A stretch of DNA of 64,000 nucleotides from Adiantum capillus-veneris (lineage: Eukaryota; Streptophyta; Polypodiopsida; Polypodiales; Pteridaceae), in contig CM043960.1 in NCBI GenBank assembly GCA_014529385.2, forward strand, positions 38,911,281-38,975,280. The letters run 5' to 3'. Of the stretch, positions 49,490-61,581 are shown one piece after another. Both the position numbers and the translations under genes were made by a program. The number at the start of each line of letters is the position of its first letter. Positions within the stretch are counted from its first letter, which is position 1. The notes under the pieces were generated by a model. It saw nothing but the letters and a program-made list of their open reading frames with translations. It had not been told where the DNA came from and did not search any database.

Positions 49490-51611
49490 TGTACCCAACA
49501 TGTTTCAATAAAAGTATTTTATTCACTTTGCAAATATTTAAGATTCACATTTTGTTAAGTCAGAATGCGTTCAAATGGAACGATCGGATAAAAAATCAGA
49601 CTCTGGAACTATTACTTATGGTCTTTTTTCACTTGAAAATAATAGATTGATAGAAATCCTAAGCCTCAAGTCTATTTCCAAAGATAAAAATGGACCCTTT
49701 AGGAAAGAGAGAGTAATTTTAAGAAAAGAGGATTATTTTTAGGAAAGAAAAAGGAGGGAGTTAAGTTTAGAGTTCTTGTCTTGGAAGCAAAGCTTCTTTC
49801 AAAATTGGAGAACTGAAATGGCGCATTAGAATCCATGTCCGCAAAAAAAAAAAAAAAATACAGCCGAGAACGTACGCAAACTTATCTCTCTTTGCTTCAC
49901 TCTATTCTTAGTTGTCCTTGAGAGCCTATATAAAGACCCCTCTCCCTTCACTTTGAAGACACAGACACACACTCTCAAAAGCGAAAGCTCTCTTGCCTTG
50001 ATGTCGGAGTTACCTTATCTCCCTCAAGCTTTTACCTTCGAGCCATCTCCATCTCCAAGTCTTTCTCTACCATTGTCGTGTTGCCCTTCAGATTCTTGAG
50101 TTCTTTTTCTACCATCTCCATCTCCAAGTCTTTCTCTACCATCGTCGTGTTGCTCCGAAGCGAGTGACTCAAAGCTCAAAGGATGCTCATGTCGTTCCAC
50201 CTCCAAGGAAGGTGCAAAAGAAGGTATCATCTACTCCAATCATAACTTGAGCGAAAGTATCGACTCCGAAAGAAGGTGAAATTGTCCAACCTCAAACACG
50301 GGAGGTAATCGAACATGTCGCTAATCCGATAAGACAAATTTATAAGTCTGTATTTCTATTCACGTTGAATTGGGAATCTAAGCATAGGGAACCCCTTAAA
50401 CCGTCCAAGAAACGTGATTCTATTCACAGGAAACAAGCATATTTTTTCATAGATTAATGAAAGAACTGTTTGATAAATTATTACTATTTGTTAAATTATT
50501 ATTGTTAAATTGTTATTGCTTGATAAATTTGTTATTTTTTGATAAAGTTGCTACTAATTGATATGAAGGATTGGTTGATCATGTTTAAAGAATCATTTAA
50601 AGGGAAGAATTATTGAAAGAATATCTTTTGTTCCTCGCGGGTAGCAAGATGATTCCACGATTAGCGGAGATTAAGCAGAGGTTATCGGCTCTCTTTTGTT
50701 CCTCGTTGTTAGTGGGATGCCTCACGAGTAGCAAGATGCCTATGCCTCGCAAGTAGCGGGATGCCTCGCAGGTAGCGGAATGCCTAGTGGTTAGCAAGAT
50801 GCCTTGCAGTTACTGAGATGGGAAGGTTATGCAATTTGCGATTAGTGAATAAATCCTTTGCAAAGGCTTTGTTGGTTAAACAGAGAAAGTCTGCGGGTAG
50901 CAGCAACTCATGAGAAATTGAAAAAGTTATTTTTGTTGAATCATAGGGTTGTCTTCATTAGGCCTTGTTTGAATTTTTTCGGTATTGTTTGAAGGGTTGT
51001 ATAAAAGAACTTGTGTCTGGAATTAACTAAGGAACATTGTTTGTATACGTAAAACAATGTGTAACTAATTAGAAAACAAAATAAAAAGTGTGAGTGTGGG
51101 GCAGAAAGTGGGGCCTGGCTCAGGTTACCAGTCAAGGATGGGTGGTCTCGATTAGTCGAGAAACTCTCCACTTCCTCTTATTAAGAGAAGTGAAATTTGA
51201 GACTCATTGTGCCAAGAGTTGAGATGTCCCAAATATAAGTGTCCCTGAAAGCTATGGACCTGATTACTCGAGTTAGATTAGAATAAGTCTTATATTATAT
51301 TTATGATTTATGGATGATGGACGTACCTCTTAAACGTGGGGAAAAAGGCATTGTTTATGGATTCTAAATATGTCAATGGGATTTCATCTTTATGTTAGGA
51401 AACAACTTTCATTAGAATCCTTGCTTTATCGACCTGGCCTTTGGCATATGACCCTTATAACCATGAACACGATGGATAGAGGACTTCTTCTCTTCTGTTG
51501 CTTGTATCTCTACTTTGTGGAAATGGAGTAGATTGTCGTTAACAAAAAAGGAGAATAAAAAAAGTCCATCTATTAAGTCGCCCCAATCTTCTCGAGGGTG
51601 GGGACCTCACA
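49485..51611 (+). repeat. TRG 3' LTR (2,127 bp)
   Basis: Begins TGTAATGTACCCAACA and ends GGGTGGGGACCTCACA followed by the TSD TATAT. Carries the TATA box at 49926-49935, a private ~70-bp duplication (CCATCTCCATCTCCAAGTC at about 50045 and 50115) that removed the leader ATG, and decayed hairpin units at 50634-50820. Confidence 0.95.
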
Positions 51612-51616
51612 TATAT

Positions 51617-51728
51617 CGTGTGTACTCTCTCTCTCTTTCTACTCTATAATCTCTTGTTTGTAAAAATTATCTCTCTCCATTAAGTAATCTACTCAATAAT
51701 CTACTTAGCTACGTCATATTTTCTAACA
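51617..51728 (+). repeat. CO2 5' LTR, second part
   Basis: Resumes with CGTGTGTACTCTCTC after TRG and ends CATATTTTCTAACA at 51728. The two parts together are 749 bp, comparable to the CO1 LTR. Confidence 0.93.
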
Positions 51729-51730
51729 AC

Positions 51731-51746
51731 TGGTATCAGAGCAAGG
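51731..51746 (+). other. CO2 primer-binding site (tRNA-iMet)
   Basis: TGGTATCAGAGCAAGG two bases after the LTR. Confidence 0.92.
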
Positions 51747-51801
51747 TTTGCTCGTAGCTAAATTATCTCAAGGAAAGGATTCCTTGAATTGAGTAGGAGT
51801 A

Positions 51802-52480
51802 ATGGTGAAGGAAGGGAAGCTCAAGAAAGAGAAGTTCAACGGAAAAAACTATTAGCATTGGAAGATGCAGATTGAAGACTATCTCTACCAAAAGGACCTC
51901 TATTTGCCACTAGGCGGTCTTGCAAAGAAGCTTGCAATGATGGTAGATGAAGCATAGATTGTCCTTGATCAAAAGACATTGGGAACACTCTGGTTAAGCT
52001 TGGTGTCAACGATGGCCTTCAACGTTTTGGAGATGAAGACCATGGAGGACTTGATGAAGTCACTTCATGACTTCTACGAGAAACCATCGGCATCCAATAA
52101 GGTATTTCTCATGAAGCACTTGTTCAATCTAAAGATGGAAGATAATGATTCAGTTTAGAACACCTAAATGAATTTAACACCAACATAAGTCAACTTCGAT
52201 CGGTGAAAATAAAATTCGATGACGGAGTGCGAGCTCTCCTTATAATATCATCTCTATCACATAGTTGGGACAGCCTTGTGATGGTTGTAAGTAATTCTAG
52301 TTCTAGCACAAATACTCTTAAGTTTGATGATGTTGTGGATATTCTTCTAAGAAAGAAAATGCAAAGGAGAAGCACAGGAGAATCATCAAGTGTTGCACTG
52401 TTAGTGGAAACAAGAGGAAGGCCTAAGGAGAGGTTTAGAAACCAAAAGGGTCGTGATCACTCAAGAGGAGCAAGTCACGC
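51802..52480 (+). pseudogene. CO2 gag
   Basis: Same gag as CO1: EGKLKKEKFNGKNY then TAG, HWKMQIEDYLYQKDLYLPLG, a second TAG at the WIVL position, and LMKSLHDFYEKPSASNKVFL. A deletion near 52155 shifts the frame; the 52203 frame reads MKIKFDDGVRALLIISSLSH and SWDSLVMVVSN. It carries three or more stops. It keeps AGCACAGG at about 52370, which CO1 has lost. Confidence 0.88.
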
Positions 52481-53454
52481 ACAAAGTCAATTCTTGAATG
52501 TTGGAGTTGTGGCAAGAAGGGCCACGTCAAAAAGGATTGTTGGTCCAAGAAGAAGAAGGAGTTGGAGTCTCAAGACAACAAGCCAACATCGGAGGCCAAT
52601 GTGGCATGTAAAGTAGAGCAAGATGCTCTAATTTTCTCATTAGACAACATGTCTAATTCCTGGATAGTAGATTCCAGGGCTTCATTCCGTACGGCACCAC
52701 ACAAGCAACATTTCCAAGATTACACCAAAGGTAATTTTGGGTATGTTTACTTGGGAGATAATAAAGCTTGTGAAATTGTCGGTAAAGGTACATTTTGTGT
52801 CAAAACTGCTAGCGGAAATGAATGGAAGCTTAAAGATGTTAGTCATGTTCCTTCTCTTCGCAAAAATTTGATCTCTATAGGACAATTGGACAATGAAGGT
52901 CACAACATTGCAATCGGAAGCAAACGGTAGAAGATCTCAAAGGGATCGATCTTTGGTGGTTGCCAAGGGAGAAAAGTTCGGTAAACTTTACTTGTGTACT
53001 GTTAGCACGCAATGCCAAGGGAGAAAAGTTCGGTACACTTTACTTGTGTACTGTTAACACACAATCTTCAACTTGTGCAATAGCTACGGAAGTCGACAAA
53101 GCAGTGTGGCACTATCAGCTTGGGCATATGAGTGCCAAAGGAATGCAAATACTTCAAACAAAGAAGCTCCCACCATGTTTGAAAGAAGTGGACTTAAAGT
53201 TCTATGAAGATTGTGTTTATGATAAACAAAAGAGGGTAAATTTTCAAACATCAGGAAATGAAAGAAAAAATAAAAAACTTGAGTTGGTTCATTCTGATGT
53301 TTGGGGTCCTGCAAGTACACCATCACTTGGTGGCTCATTGTCTTATGTAACATTCATATACGATGCGACTAGGAAAACATTGGTTTATGTCATGAAGAAT
53401 AAATCCGATGTGTTTTCCATATTTCAAAGGTGGAAAGCCTTTTTGGAGAAGTAG
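52481..53454 (+). pseudogene. CO2 nucleocapsid, protease and integrase N-part
   Basis: In one of the frames the knuckle reads CWSCGKKGHVKKDC-like sequence (His kept, unlike CO1). Protease: MSNSWIVDSRASFRTAPHKQ, so the active-site Gly is Arg (D-S-R). It then reads LKDVSHVPSLRKNLISIGQL, and a TAG follows. A ~50-bp tandem duplication at 52,963-53,063 repeats part of the pre-integrase region. [40 protein letters not shown] and [20 protein letters not shown] follow. Decayed, clearly homologous to CO1. Confidence 0.88.
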
Positions 53455-54285
53455 GTACCAAGGTTAAATGCCTCAGATCCGACAATGGAGGTGAATATTG
53501 TAGCCAAGCTTTTGAAAGCTTTTGTGCTAGGAATGGCATTCAGAGGCAAAAGACAACCCCAAGGACACCTCAACAAAATGGGATTTCAGAAAGAATGAAT
53601 AGGATAATCATGGAGCGAGCATGAAGCATGCACCTACATGCAGGCCTATCGCTTGAGCTTTGGGTGAAAGCTGTAAGTACATCTGTGTACTTAATCAACC
53701 GGTCACCCTCAACGGCATTGGATGGGGGAGTTCCAAAAGAGGCATGGATAGGTAAATCGGTGAATTATGCATTCCTCAAAGTTTTTGGGTGCGAGGCTTT
53801 CATGCACATAGATAAAATTCTAAGATCAAAGCTAGATGCAAAGTCCAAGAAAATTTTCTTCATTGGCTATAGAGAAGGTGACTTTGGATAACACCGATGG
53901 AATCGTGAAGATAGTAAAATCTTTAGGAGTAGGGATGTAATTTTTAACGAACAAAATATGCACAAAGATTACTAGGAAAGAAAACAAACAAAAGAAACAG
54001 GTGATGAGTACATGGAGCTTGAGGACGGTGAAGACTCAAGGACTGCAACTGGTGACAATGTGCAACAACGTCAACCAAATGAGTAGCCTCAATCTATTCC
54101 CGGAAGATCTACAAGAGCAAGTAGACCTCTAGAAAGGTCCGTTCCTTTCTTCAACCATCTCTTGATCTCAGATTCTAGAGAGCCGGAATCATACAAAGAA
54201 GTTATGCAACACAAATCCAAAGAAGAATGTATGAAGAGCATGCAAGTGGAGATGGGACTCATTACATCACAACCAAACATGGGAG
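53455..54285 (+). pseudogene. CO2 integrase core and C-terminal region
   Basis: [20 protein letters not shown] (Asp), [20 protein letters not shown] (Glu), then a stop (TGA 53622) and LHAGLSLELWVKAVSTSVYL, the GGVPKEAWIGKSVNYAFLKV block and CEAFMHIDKILRSKLDAKSK. TAA at 53889. The variable linker before RT follows with several stops. Confidence 0.88.
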
Positions 54286-55245
54286 TTGGTTGAGTTTCCT
54301 AAAGGTAAGCGGGCACTTCAGAACAAATGGGTGTATAAGCTAAAGGAAGAAGAAGGTGGGAAGAAAAGGTACAAGTATAAACTTGTGGTTAAAGGGTTTT
54401 CTCAAAAGAAAGGTATTGACTTCAATGAAATATTTTCTCATGTTGTAAAAATGAACTCAATTAGGCTTGTCTTAAGCCTTGTGGCTGCCCGTGATCTAAA
54501 TCTTGAGCAAATGGATGTAAATATGGCATTCTCTCACGATAACTTAGAGGAGGAAATTTACATGCTTCAACCAAAGGGGTATGAAGTAAAAGGTAAGGAG
54601 AAAATGGTTTGCAGATTAAAGAAGATCTTGTATGGTTTAAAGCAAGCATCAAGACAATGGTACTTGAAGTTTGATTGATGGATGTTGGATCATGGATTCA
54701 CAAGATTCAACTTGGATCAATGCGTCTACACAAAGAATTTGGGAGACGGGAAGTTCATCATCCTAATGTTGTATGTTGATGACATGCTGCTTGCAAGTGC
54801 TAACATGCAGGACATCCAAAGACCTAAAAGAGGAGCTGTCTAAATCTTTTTCAATGAAATATTTAGGTGTTGCAAACAGGATACTAGGTATAAAGATATC
54901 AAGGGACATGACAAAGAAGATAATAAAGCTATCTCAAGAGGATTACATCAAGAAGGTACTAGAAAGGTTTGTTTCTACACCTTTGGCTGGTCACTTTAAA
55001 CAAACCAAGGATATATGTCCAAAGACAGCCTATATGTCTAAAGCTCCATATGCTGCAGCGGTAGGTTCTCTTATGTATGCTATGGTCTGGACAAGGCCAG
55101 ACATTGCACATGCAGTGGGAGTTTTAAGTAGGTTCATGGACAACCCAGGTAAAGAGCAATTGCAAGCTGTGAAGTGGATACTTAGGTATCTAAAAGGGAC
55201 AACAACACATGCTTTTATTTTGGAGGAACTGATATTTTTCTAGAA
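54286..55245 (+). pseudogene. CO2 reverse transcriptase
   Basis: FPKGKRALQNKWVYKLKEEE, VVKGFSQKKGIDFNEIFSHV, MDVNMAFSHDNLEEEIYMLQ and LKKILYGLKQASRQWYLKFD, stop, then the YVDDM box at about 54766-54780 in the original frame. A single extra C near 54819 shifts the frame to SKDLKEELSKSFSMKYLG, ISRDMTKKIIKLSQEDYIKK and AAVGSLMYAMVWTRPDIAHA. Catalytic Asp pair present. Three or more disabling changes. Confidence 0.88.
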
Positions 55246-55700
55246 GGGTATGCTGATGCGGATATGGCAGGTGACAAAGATACTTGAAGGAGCACTATTG
55301 ACTATGTCTTCACAGTTGGAGGCACATCAATAAGCTGGGTTTTAAAGCTGCAGAAGTGGTCTCACTTTCTACCATGGAAACAGAGTATGTAGCAATGACA
55401 AAGGCAAGCAAAGAAATTTTGTGGCTTCACATATTCTTAGAAGAGCTTGGATTCAAACAAGACAATTGTGTCTTGTATAATGATAGACAAAGCGCTATCC
55501 ATCTTGCAGAGAACTCAGCCTTTCAATCAAGGACAAAGCACATGGATGTGAGATATCACTTCATACACACTCTTTTGGAAGAGGGACCACTAAATCTAGG
55601 AAAGGTGCATACAAGTGAAAATCCTGCAGACATGTTTACAAAGGTGGTCAATAAGGAGAAGTTGAGATTTTGCTCATATTCAATTGGCATTGAAGAATAA
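55246..55700 (+). pseudogene. CO2 RNase H
   Basis: EGYADADMAGDKDT (55245-55287, then TGA), MVSLSTMETEYVAMTKASKE, FLEELGFKQDNCVLYNDRQS, then AIHLAENSAFQSRTKHMDVR and the ENPADMFTKVVNKEKL end. Active-site Asp and Glu blocks remain; one frameshift near 55350 and one stop. Confidence 0.88.
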
Positions 55701-55749
55701 GAAGCTAGGATGGAAAGCAGTCACAGGTTTGGTTTGGAGATTAGTCTCC

Positions 55750-55760
55750 AAGTGGGAGAT
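55750..55760 (+). other. CO2 polypurine tract
   Basis: AAGTGGGAGAT directly before TGTTAAG. Confidence 0.9.
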
Positions 55761-56296
55761 TGTTAAGTATGGAGCCTAATTTACCCCTTGTAATTTTTTG
55801 TATTAAAAACGTACATTTGTAAGGCCCCCATTATGAGGAGAAGCCATCATGCGTGAAGAAAAATCACTCGCTAGAAACCAAAATTTTCACTCACCAGAAT
55901 ATTCCTTTTCACCGGAATAATATGGCCGAACGGTGTTCGGAAAGTGGTCGAAAAAATGGTCGATCGTTTGGCCGGTTGGCCAGTGGCCGGTAGTCAATGG
56001 CCAATTGGATTGGAGGTTCCGATTTGGACTTATCTACACAAGGGTGGCTACACATGATTGCCTCTCATGAGAGAGGGCAGCCCCTTTGGCCTGTAAAAGG
56101 AGGCCATTTCTACACACATTTTGTAGTGTGAATTTGATGCAACAAGGTGGGTGTGAGGTGGTAGAGTGAAGCAAGGCGAGAGCTCTATTAAGGGTATAAT
56201 CCTTTTGTAACCTAATTCTTCTTTGAAGTACTAAATCCATTAAGTGGCTACTTTTCCGTGGATGTAGCCCACATTGGGTGAACCACGCATAGTGTG

Positions 56297-56365
<69 letters not shown>

Positions 56366-56445
56366 ATCTCTTGTGTGTAAAAATTATCTTTGTCCATTCA
56401 GTAATCTACTCAATTATCTACTTAGCTACGTGATATTTCCTAACA
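55761..56445 (+). repeat. CO2 3' LTR (685 bp)
   Basis: TGTTAAGTATGGAGCC to ATTTCCTAACA, followed by the TSD TCATG. A CT tract (56302-56361) is expanded relative to the 5' LTR. Confidence 0.93.
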
Positions 56446-56450
56446 TCATG

Positions 56451-57000
56451 ATCAAGGTCCTAAAAACTACAACAAAACACACCAGAAAGGTCACCCTAGA
56501 ACACTCTCCTATGGTTCAAATGTCAAATAATGGGGGCCTTACAAGTCTACTAACACTTAGTCACAAATCACTGAAGAATTGACAATGATTATACTTGAAT
56601 GAAAGAGCAAAGGGCGAGGAACACAATGCAAGTTTTGAAATCAAAATGTGATTACCAAAGCTCCAGTTATGATGATTACAAGTTGCAAGAGAGTAGTCAC
56701 TCTCAACCGTATGCTTCAAACTCAAAATTTAATAATAATAATGTGTCTCTTTCCCATTTTACAAAATAGACTTTATACCTAGGGCTCTTTTGGCCATTGG
56801 CCAACTTTATAGGGCTCTGATTCCATTACAAACTTTGTGAATCAACTTCTTAGAGATTACCCATCTACAATCTTAGAGTATCAAATAATTAGAAAGCTTC
56901 TCAGAAACGTAATGAAAATATATGGGAACTTTGGGCTCATGGAAGAAGCAGTCGACTCGAAGGGTGCCTGTTTGTCTTGACTTCCAACACATTTTCAAAT
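56451..57000 (-). other. Continuation of G2 5' LTR/flank beyond CO2
   Basis: Non-coding. Continues the pre-CO2 sequence of 45282. 56590-56800 resembles 27,560-27,740 in the G1 flank. The outer end of G2 was not located. Confidence 0.5.
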
Positions 57001-58560
57001 AGATGGTTCATATTTCCCACAAAGAGTGGAAATTTGAGTTTCATACAAGATATGTAACTTGTAAACAAGGTTACAAAGATGAAGGATATAGGACCAATTG
57101 TGGATGAATTTACAAAAACGTTTGCAAGAAGGGCAATTTACACGTGGAAAGGTAGTATGATTAGTTTTAACTAGCTATTGAGAGCAAAGATTTGACAACC
57201 ATGAAAATGTCTTTGGGATTGGTAAGGATGTGGCCCTTACCTCAAGGAGCAACCAATTTAGTGCCCACAAGATGAACAGGACGAATAAGGTTTTATGTGA
57301 CTTCATACCTCAAATCCGAATTTGTTGATGTACCTATCAAAGAATGTGAATAAAGAGACAAACATGAAGCTGTGGATTTAAGGGGGTTTCATAAATTTTT
57401 ATAGACCATATTAAAGATTCTGAGAATATATTTTCAAGGCTAGACATAGTGATTACTACCTTGTCATAATCAAATTTTGATGAGTTTGTTGCTTCTTTTT
57501 TAGCTCGTAGAATATTTGTAGATGGTCATATAAGAATCTACAAAGAAATCCCCATGATCACTACTTCACTAGACACTTCACATCCAATGATATACATGCA
57601 CAAGAAAGTCACTCATGTGCACTTTCTCTACTATGACATGCTGATAGTTGCATGCTTGGCAATCACACATGGCTAGGAAACCACTTTTCAAAGCTCAAAT
57701 TACTTTTCAAGCCCGATGAGCTAAGTCAAAAATGCATACAAGGGAGATCGGATATTGGGAAAAATATGAAGGGGATTTCCTTCTCAGCAATGAAAAAAAT
57801 GGTGGTTTTAACCACATCAACACCATGGGCATAGTGCCTCCATATGGATACTACAAGAGCCATGGAACGGAACACATCAATGGGAACCACACCTCAGGGT
57901 ACAACCTTGGTTTCAGGGATGGATGCATTCACACAAAAGAGATGGATTGGGTAGAAATTCTCTCCAAAGATTTGGGGAAATGGGTAGTAGTCCCACTAAT
58001 AATTGGCATGAAAAAACTAGGCCATCCAAGCTAACAAGATTGTGAAACAAAGCTAATAGTATTGGTGATCTGTATAATCACGTTTCCTGCTTCCAGAAAG
58101 CAGTATGTGTTAAAGAGTGAGTGATATACATATAATGGTGAAAAATTTTGGTCTCACTTTAGAAGTACAAGCAGTGGAATAGTTCCAAATGCTCGAGTGA
58201 AGTGTGACACATTACTTTGACATCCCAATCAAATGCTTTATAGATACTATGTTTTTTTAAGTAGGTTATGTCCAACCAATGAAATGACAACCCAAGAGAG
58301 GCTAGTGACATGCTTCCTTGTGGGCTCAAAATAGAGATCTATGCTCATTCTATTGGCAAGATGTATGGAAATTTAGATGCTTTTTGTTGAGAGGCCATCC
58401 TCCTTGATGAAAATTGGCAAAAGAATATTGATGCCCCTCTAGAAAGAACATCAAGGGTGGCCACTGAATCTAAGAATGAAATGGATGTTAAGTAGATAAT
58501 GGCTCTTTTGATATGTGTTCTAGGATTAGATAATAGAAACTTGTCCCCACCATGATCAAG
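57001..58560. other. Unrecognised degenerate sequence
   Basis: Short open stretches on the plus strand (57421-57660 and 57652-58034) encode peptides such as HTSGYNLGFRDGCIHTKEMD, without known motifs. The frames are broken often. It may be an old gag or host pseudogene; nothing firmer can be said. Confidence 0.35.
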
Positions 58561-58960
58561 GGCTCAAGAAGTGTATCCTAAAAAATTGTGTGCATTTTGT
58601 GGAACATCATGTTACACACTTCTCAGAGCCTAAGCCAACCATTCAAAGATGGAGTAACCTTCCCATGCAAAGTCCAAAGGTGTATCCAAGTCTTTACCAG
58701 TGCCTAATTGGTGGAAATTATGATAATCATATGGAAGAGTGAGCTAAGCCAACCATTCAAAGATGGAGTAACCTTCCCATGCAAAGTCCAAAGGTGTATC
58801 CAAGTCTTTACCAGTGCCTAATTGGTGGAAATTATGATAATCATATGGAAGAGTGAAAAGCTTTATGGTGTGATTTTTGTCTACCTTGGATAAACCACAG
58901 CCTCTCTGATTGCTACCATAGGTTGCACTTTCTATGAGAGCATGTGCCCACAATGATTCA
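58561..58960 (+). pseudogene. Possible gag remnant with CCHC-like knuckles
   Basis: Plus-strand readings show LWCDFCLPWINHSLSDC (C-X2-C-X5-H-X4-C at 58869-58913). Two partial clusters, CAFCGTSCYTLL (about 58589) and YQCLIGGNYDNHMEE (58695 and again 58809), precede it. Serial zinc knuckles of this spacing are typical of retroelement nucleocapsids. Frames shift between clusters, and no capsid or pol could be matched, so this is tentative. Confidence 0.35.
58630..58857. repeat. Exact 114-bp tandem duplication
   Basis: Units 58630-58743 and 58744-58857 both begin CTAAGCCAACCATTCAAAG and are identical except at the last base or two. The duplication is recent compared with the decay around it. Confidence 0.92.
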
Positions 58961-61577
58961 AATGCCAAATTACAAAACTTAGAGTGTTCTTGCAACCATT
59001 GTATCAAACACTATCCAACCTAAGGAGATTTCAACCCAAGAAAATAAAGGCCAGGGTATGGCTTCAGGGCCAACACTAGTGTATCGGAGAGATGACAAGC
59101 CTAGCAGTAGTGCTAGCACAAGCAATGATGGAGCTAAAACTCTAGTAAGGGACCCACAAGCATGCATGCATGGAGGGAGAGAATGAAAATCAATACCCCC
59201 ATGTGTGTGTGTGTGCATCTCCTATGGCTATTCTAGGACTAGTTGCTTGGCTAGTCCCACTTTGGGAGATATGTGGCCAAATAGAAAGGCATGAGAAAAA
59301 AGCACCTTTTCTTGTCCATTCACACCTCTTGACTAGACCACATAACTTGTGCCCCCTAACCACACACCATTTTCCCACTTTTCCCCTTCTGGGTCATTCA
59401 GCTTGCTTTCAGAGGCATCTAAGACTTGTTATACACATAGAAACTTACTATTTTAGTCCTGAAAAATCATGTTTGAATTTTTATAACATTCCATTGGCAC
59501 TTATAATAAATGTATTCAAATTCTAGAAATCTTGGTTCATGAATACATTCCTTTATCCATTCTACATAATTGGCCCTTCTATTATTTTTATTTTCTCTCA
59601 TTAGAACGACCAATTATAGAGAGAGAAAATCATTTAAGTAGATAAAAGATGAAATATAGTGACATCCAGAACCCTGATTTTGCATTTACTGAGAGAAACC
59701 TAAAGCTTGTTGACTTTGCCCATTCATAAGTGTAGTGCAAGAGACGATGCGCTCATCGAAAATGTTTTACTTTTTAAAGTTCACACATCTTTCAATCAAA
59801 ACCTTGCTAAGAGATGACACCTAGCATGAAGCACGTTGACTACATCTTGTGCTCTAGGGAATACATGACAGTTTGCCAAGGATATCTATCAAAAGCAATT
59901 CCAAGCAAATGTTTTACTCCTAAGAACTATTTGTTGAGAAATAATCTTAGTATTTAATTTTTCCTTGCATAATGATGCATACATTCAAAACGCAAGCATA
60001 TGTGATTGTATCTGTGTTAAAAAAAATCCCCACCTTCCATTGGTTGAAGCGGTCATGGCTCTGCAATTGTTTAAAAAAATCACAAAGCTTCCTCGCTTTT
60101 GTCCATACTAGTGGACATACTCTACGATAAGGGAAATTCAAGAGATATGTCCCAGACATAAAGCACTAAAAAACAAAAAAAAATGTGATTTGGAAAATAC
60201 ACTTTGGTTTGCATGTATGTCAAGCACATCATTACCCAAAATCACGTCCATTGTATTTTCCTACCCATGTTGATCTACGACATGAAGCTCGACAAGAATT
60301 TTTTGTCTCCCAAAAGCGCACCATACTTCACACACATGTCAATCAAAGCTCCACCAAGTCCCACATCTTGCAATAGCTCATGATTACTACTTTCATTATG
60401 CACTTGTGTGCCGAAGTCACTGACTTCCATGATGCAAGATGCCTTGAAAACATAAGCTCACACCACATGCTATGGAGAGAAAAGGGGTGTGACATGATTT
60501 TCCAACAATCCCTTGACTATAGATCTCATGGTAAAATTCACCAAGGTTAACAATTGCAAGATAGCACATGCCTTCATGGAAGATGCATACATGATTTCTT
60601 GAAGAGGAACGTTGGCTATGCATGAGGAAAACCATACATCAAGCAAAAAAAATTGAGCATGGCATTTTTCTAAGCAAAAGTAAAGAGAATTGTAACAAAA
60701 AATATTTTTGTATTAAGCACTATCAGAATGTCAAGTGCATGCAGTCCAACAAAATGGTTAATCCATAGAGGTGATCGTTGTGACAATATAAACTCCTCAT
60801 TGATTAAGTAATATAAGCTATCAAAACATTGCAAGTATAATAAGCACCCATCCTGCAATGGCAATTGTAGCAAATTCCAAAAAAAGGCCCATAGAGGACC
60901 ATAAAGCTTATCTCAAAAATTTAATGCCATGCTAGAACTATGGCCCCACATAATCCCCTGAACAGCTCTATTTTTATGAGTGTTGCCTGATCCCCTGAGA
61001 TCCAAAATCCAACTCAAGGACTCAAAAACACACAAAGTACATGTGTTTGCAAGGCATGTCACCAAAACATGTCATTTTTCTGATATGCTCTATGTGCCTA
61101 GTTGCTTAAACTATTTGAGGCACCTTCTTCTCCAGCCTCATACTAGGAGCAATGGAAACATTTTTCTTGCTATGCGGTACATTGTAAACTGGTGTAGTGA
61201 CAGTAACAAACTTGGGTCTATGGTAGTCTTCTTCAAGATTTTTATTGGGGTCAAGAAAGATTTTGCCTTCAAGGTCAAGATGGACTCCAAACCAATAGGT
61301 GCAATTCCCTTTGCTCGTTTGGTTGACTCCAAGGTCCTTTGTCTTTCCTGTATATTTTTAAGTATTATATGTACCCCTTATATATGCATTTTTATTAAAA
61401 AAAACTAGCCCTTATGTATTAAAATTTTCATTTTCTCAATTAAAAAACCCTTTACGTAAGTACATTTTTTGGTAAATTTACCTAATTATAAATCCCTTAT
61501 TTTGTTCGCACATGCTCTCTTACATATTCCTAATGGACGCCGCTGGCTATATTTACACAAATTTTGCAATCACCAGC
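58961..61577. other. AT-rich sequence without recognisable genes
   Basis: Open stretches (for example 59170-59526, 60980-61408) are short, lack known motifs and do not link into a gene model. I see nothing else that can be supported. Confidence 0.45.
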
Positions 61578-61581
61578 TTAA

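Larger units (their letters stand above)
45920..51611 (+). mobile_element. TRG: gag-only LTR retrotransposon (TR-GAG type)
   Basis: A 5,692-bp element with LTRs 45920-48034 and 49485-51611 and the 5-bp TSD TATAT (45915-45919 and 51612-51616), inserted in the CO2 5' LTR. The internal region is only 1,450 bp and encodes gag with a zinc knuckle but no protease, RT or integrase. It must have been mobilised in trans. This matches the published class of terminal-repeat retrotransposons with a GAG domain (TR-GAG). The unusually long 2.1-kb LTRs contain a TATA box, an open leader frame and hairpin minisatellites. Confidence 0.93.
45283..56445 (+). mobile_element. CO2: Ty1/copia retrotransposon, same family as CO1, with nested TRG
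   Basis: LTRs begin TGTTAAGTATGGAGC and end TTTCCTAACA/TTTTCTAACA. The element is flanked by the perfect TSD TCATG (45278-45282 and 56446-56450). Its 5' LTR is split by TRG (45920-51611). Internal part 51729-55760 has PBS, gag, protease, IN, RT, RNase H and PPT, all recognisable but with many more stops and frameshifts than CO1, so it is older. Without TRG it is about 5.5 kb. Confidence 0.94.

Noticed and set aside
59170-59526. 118-codon plus-strand frame as a gene
   Set aside because: Begins in a GT tract, no motif, composition like surrounding non-coding sequence.
60980-61408. 142-codon plus-strand frame as a host gene
   Set aside because: No recognisable domain, no initiation or splice context, AT-rich end, and neighbours are non-coding; length is compatible with chance.
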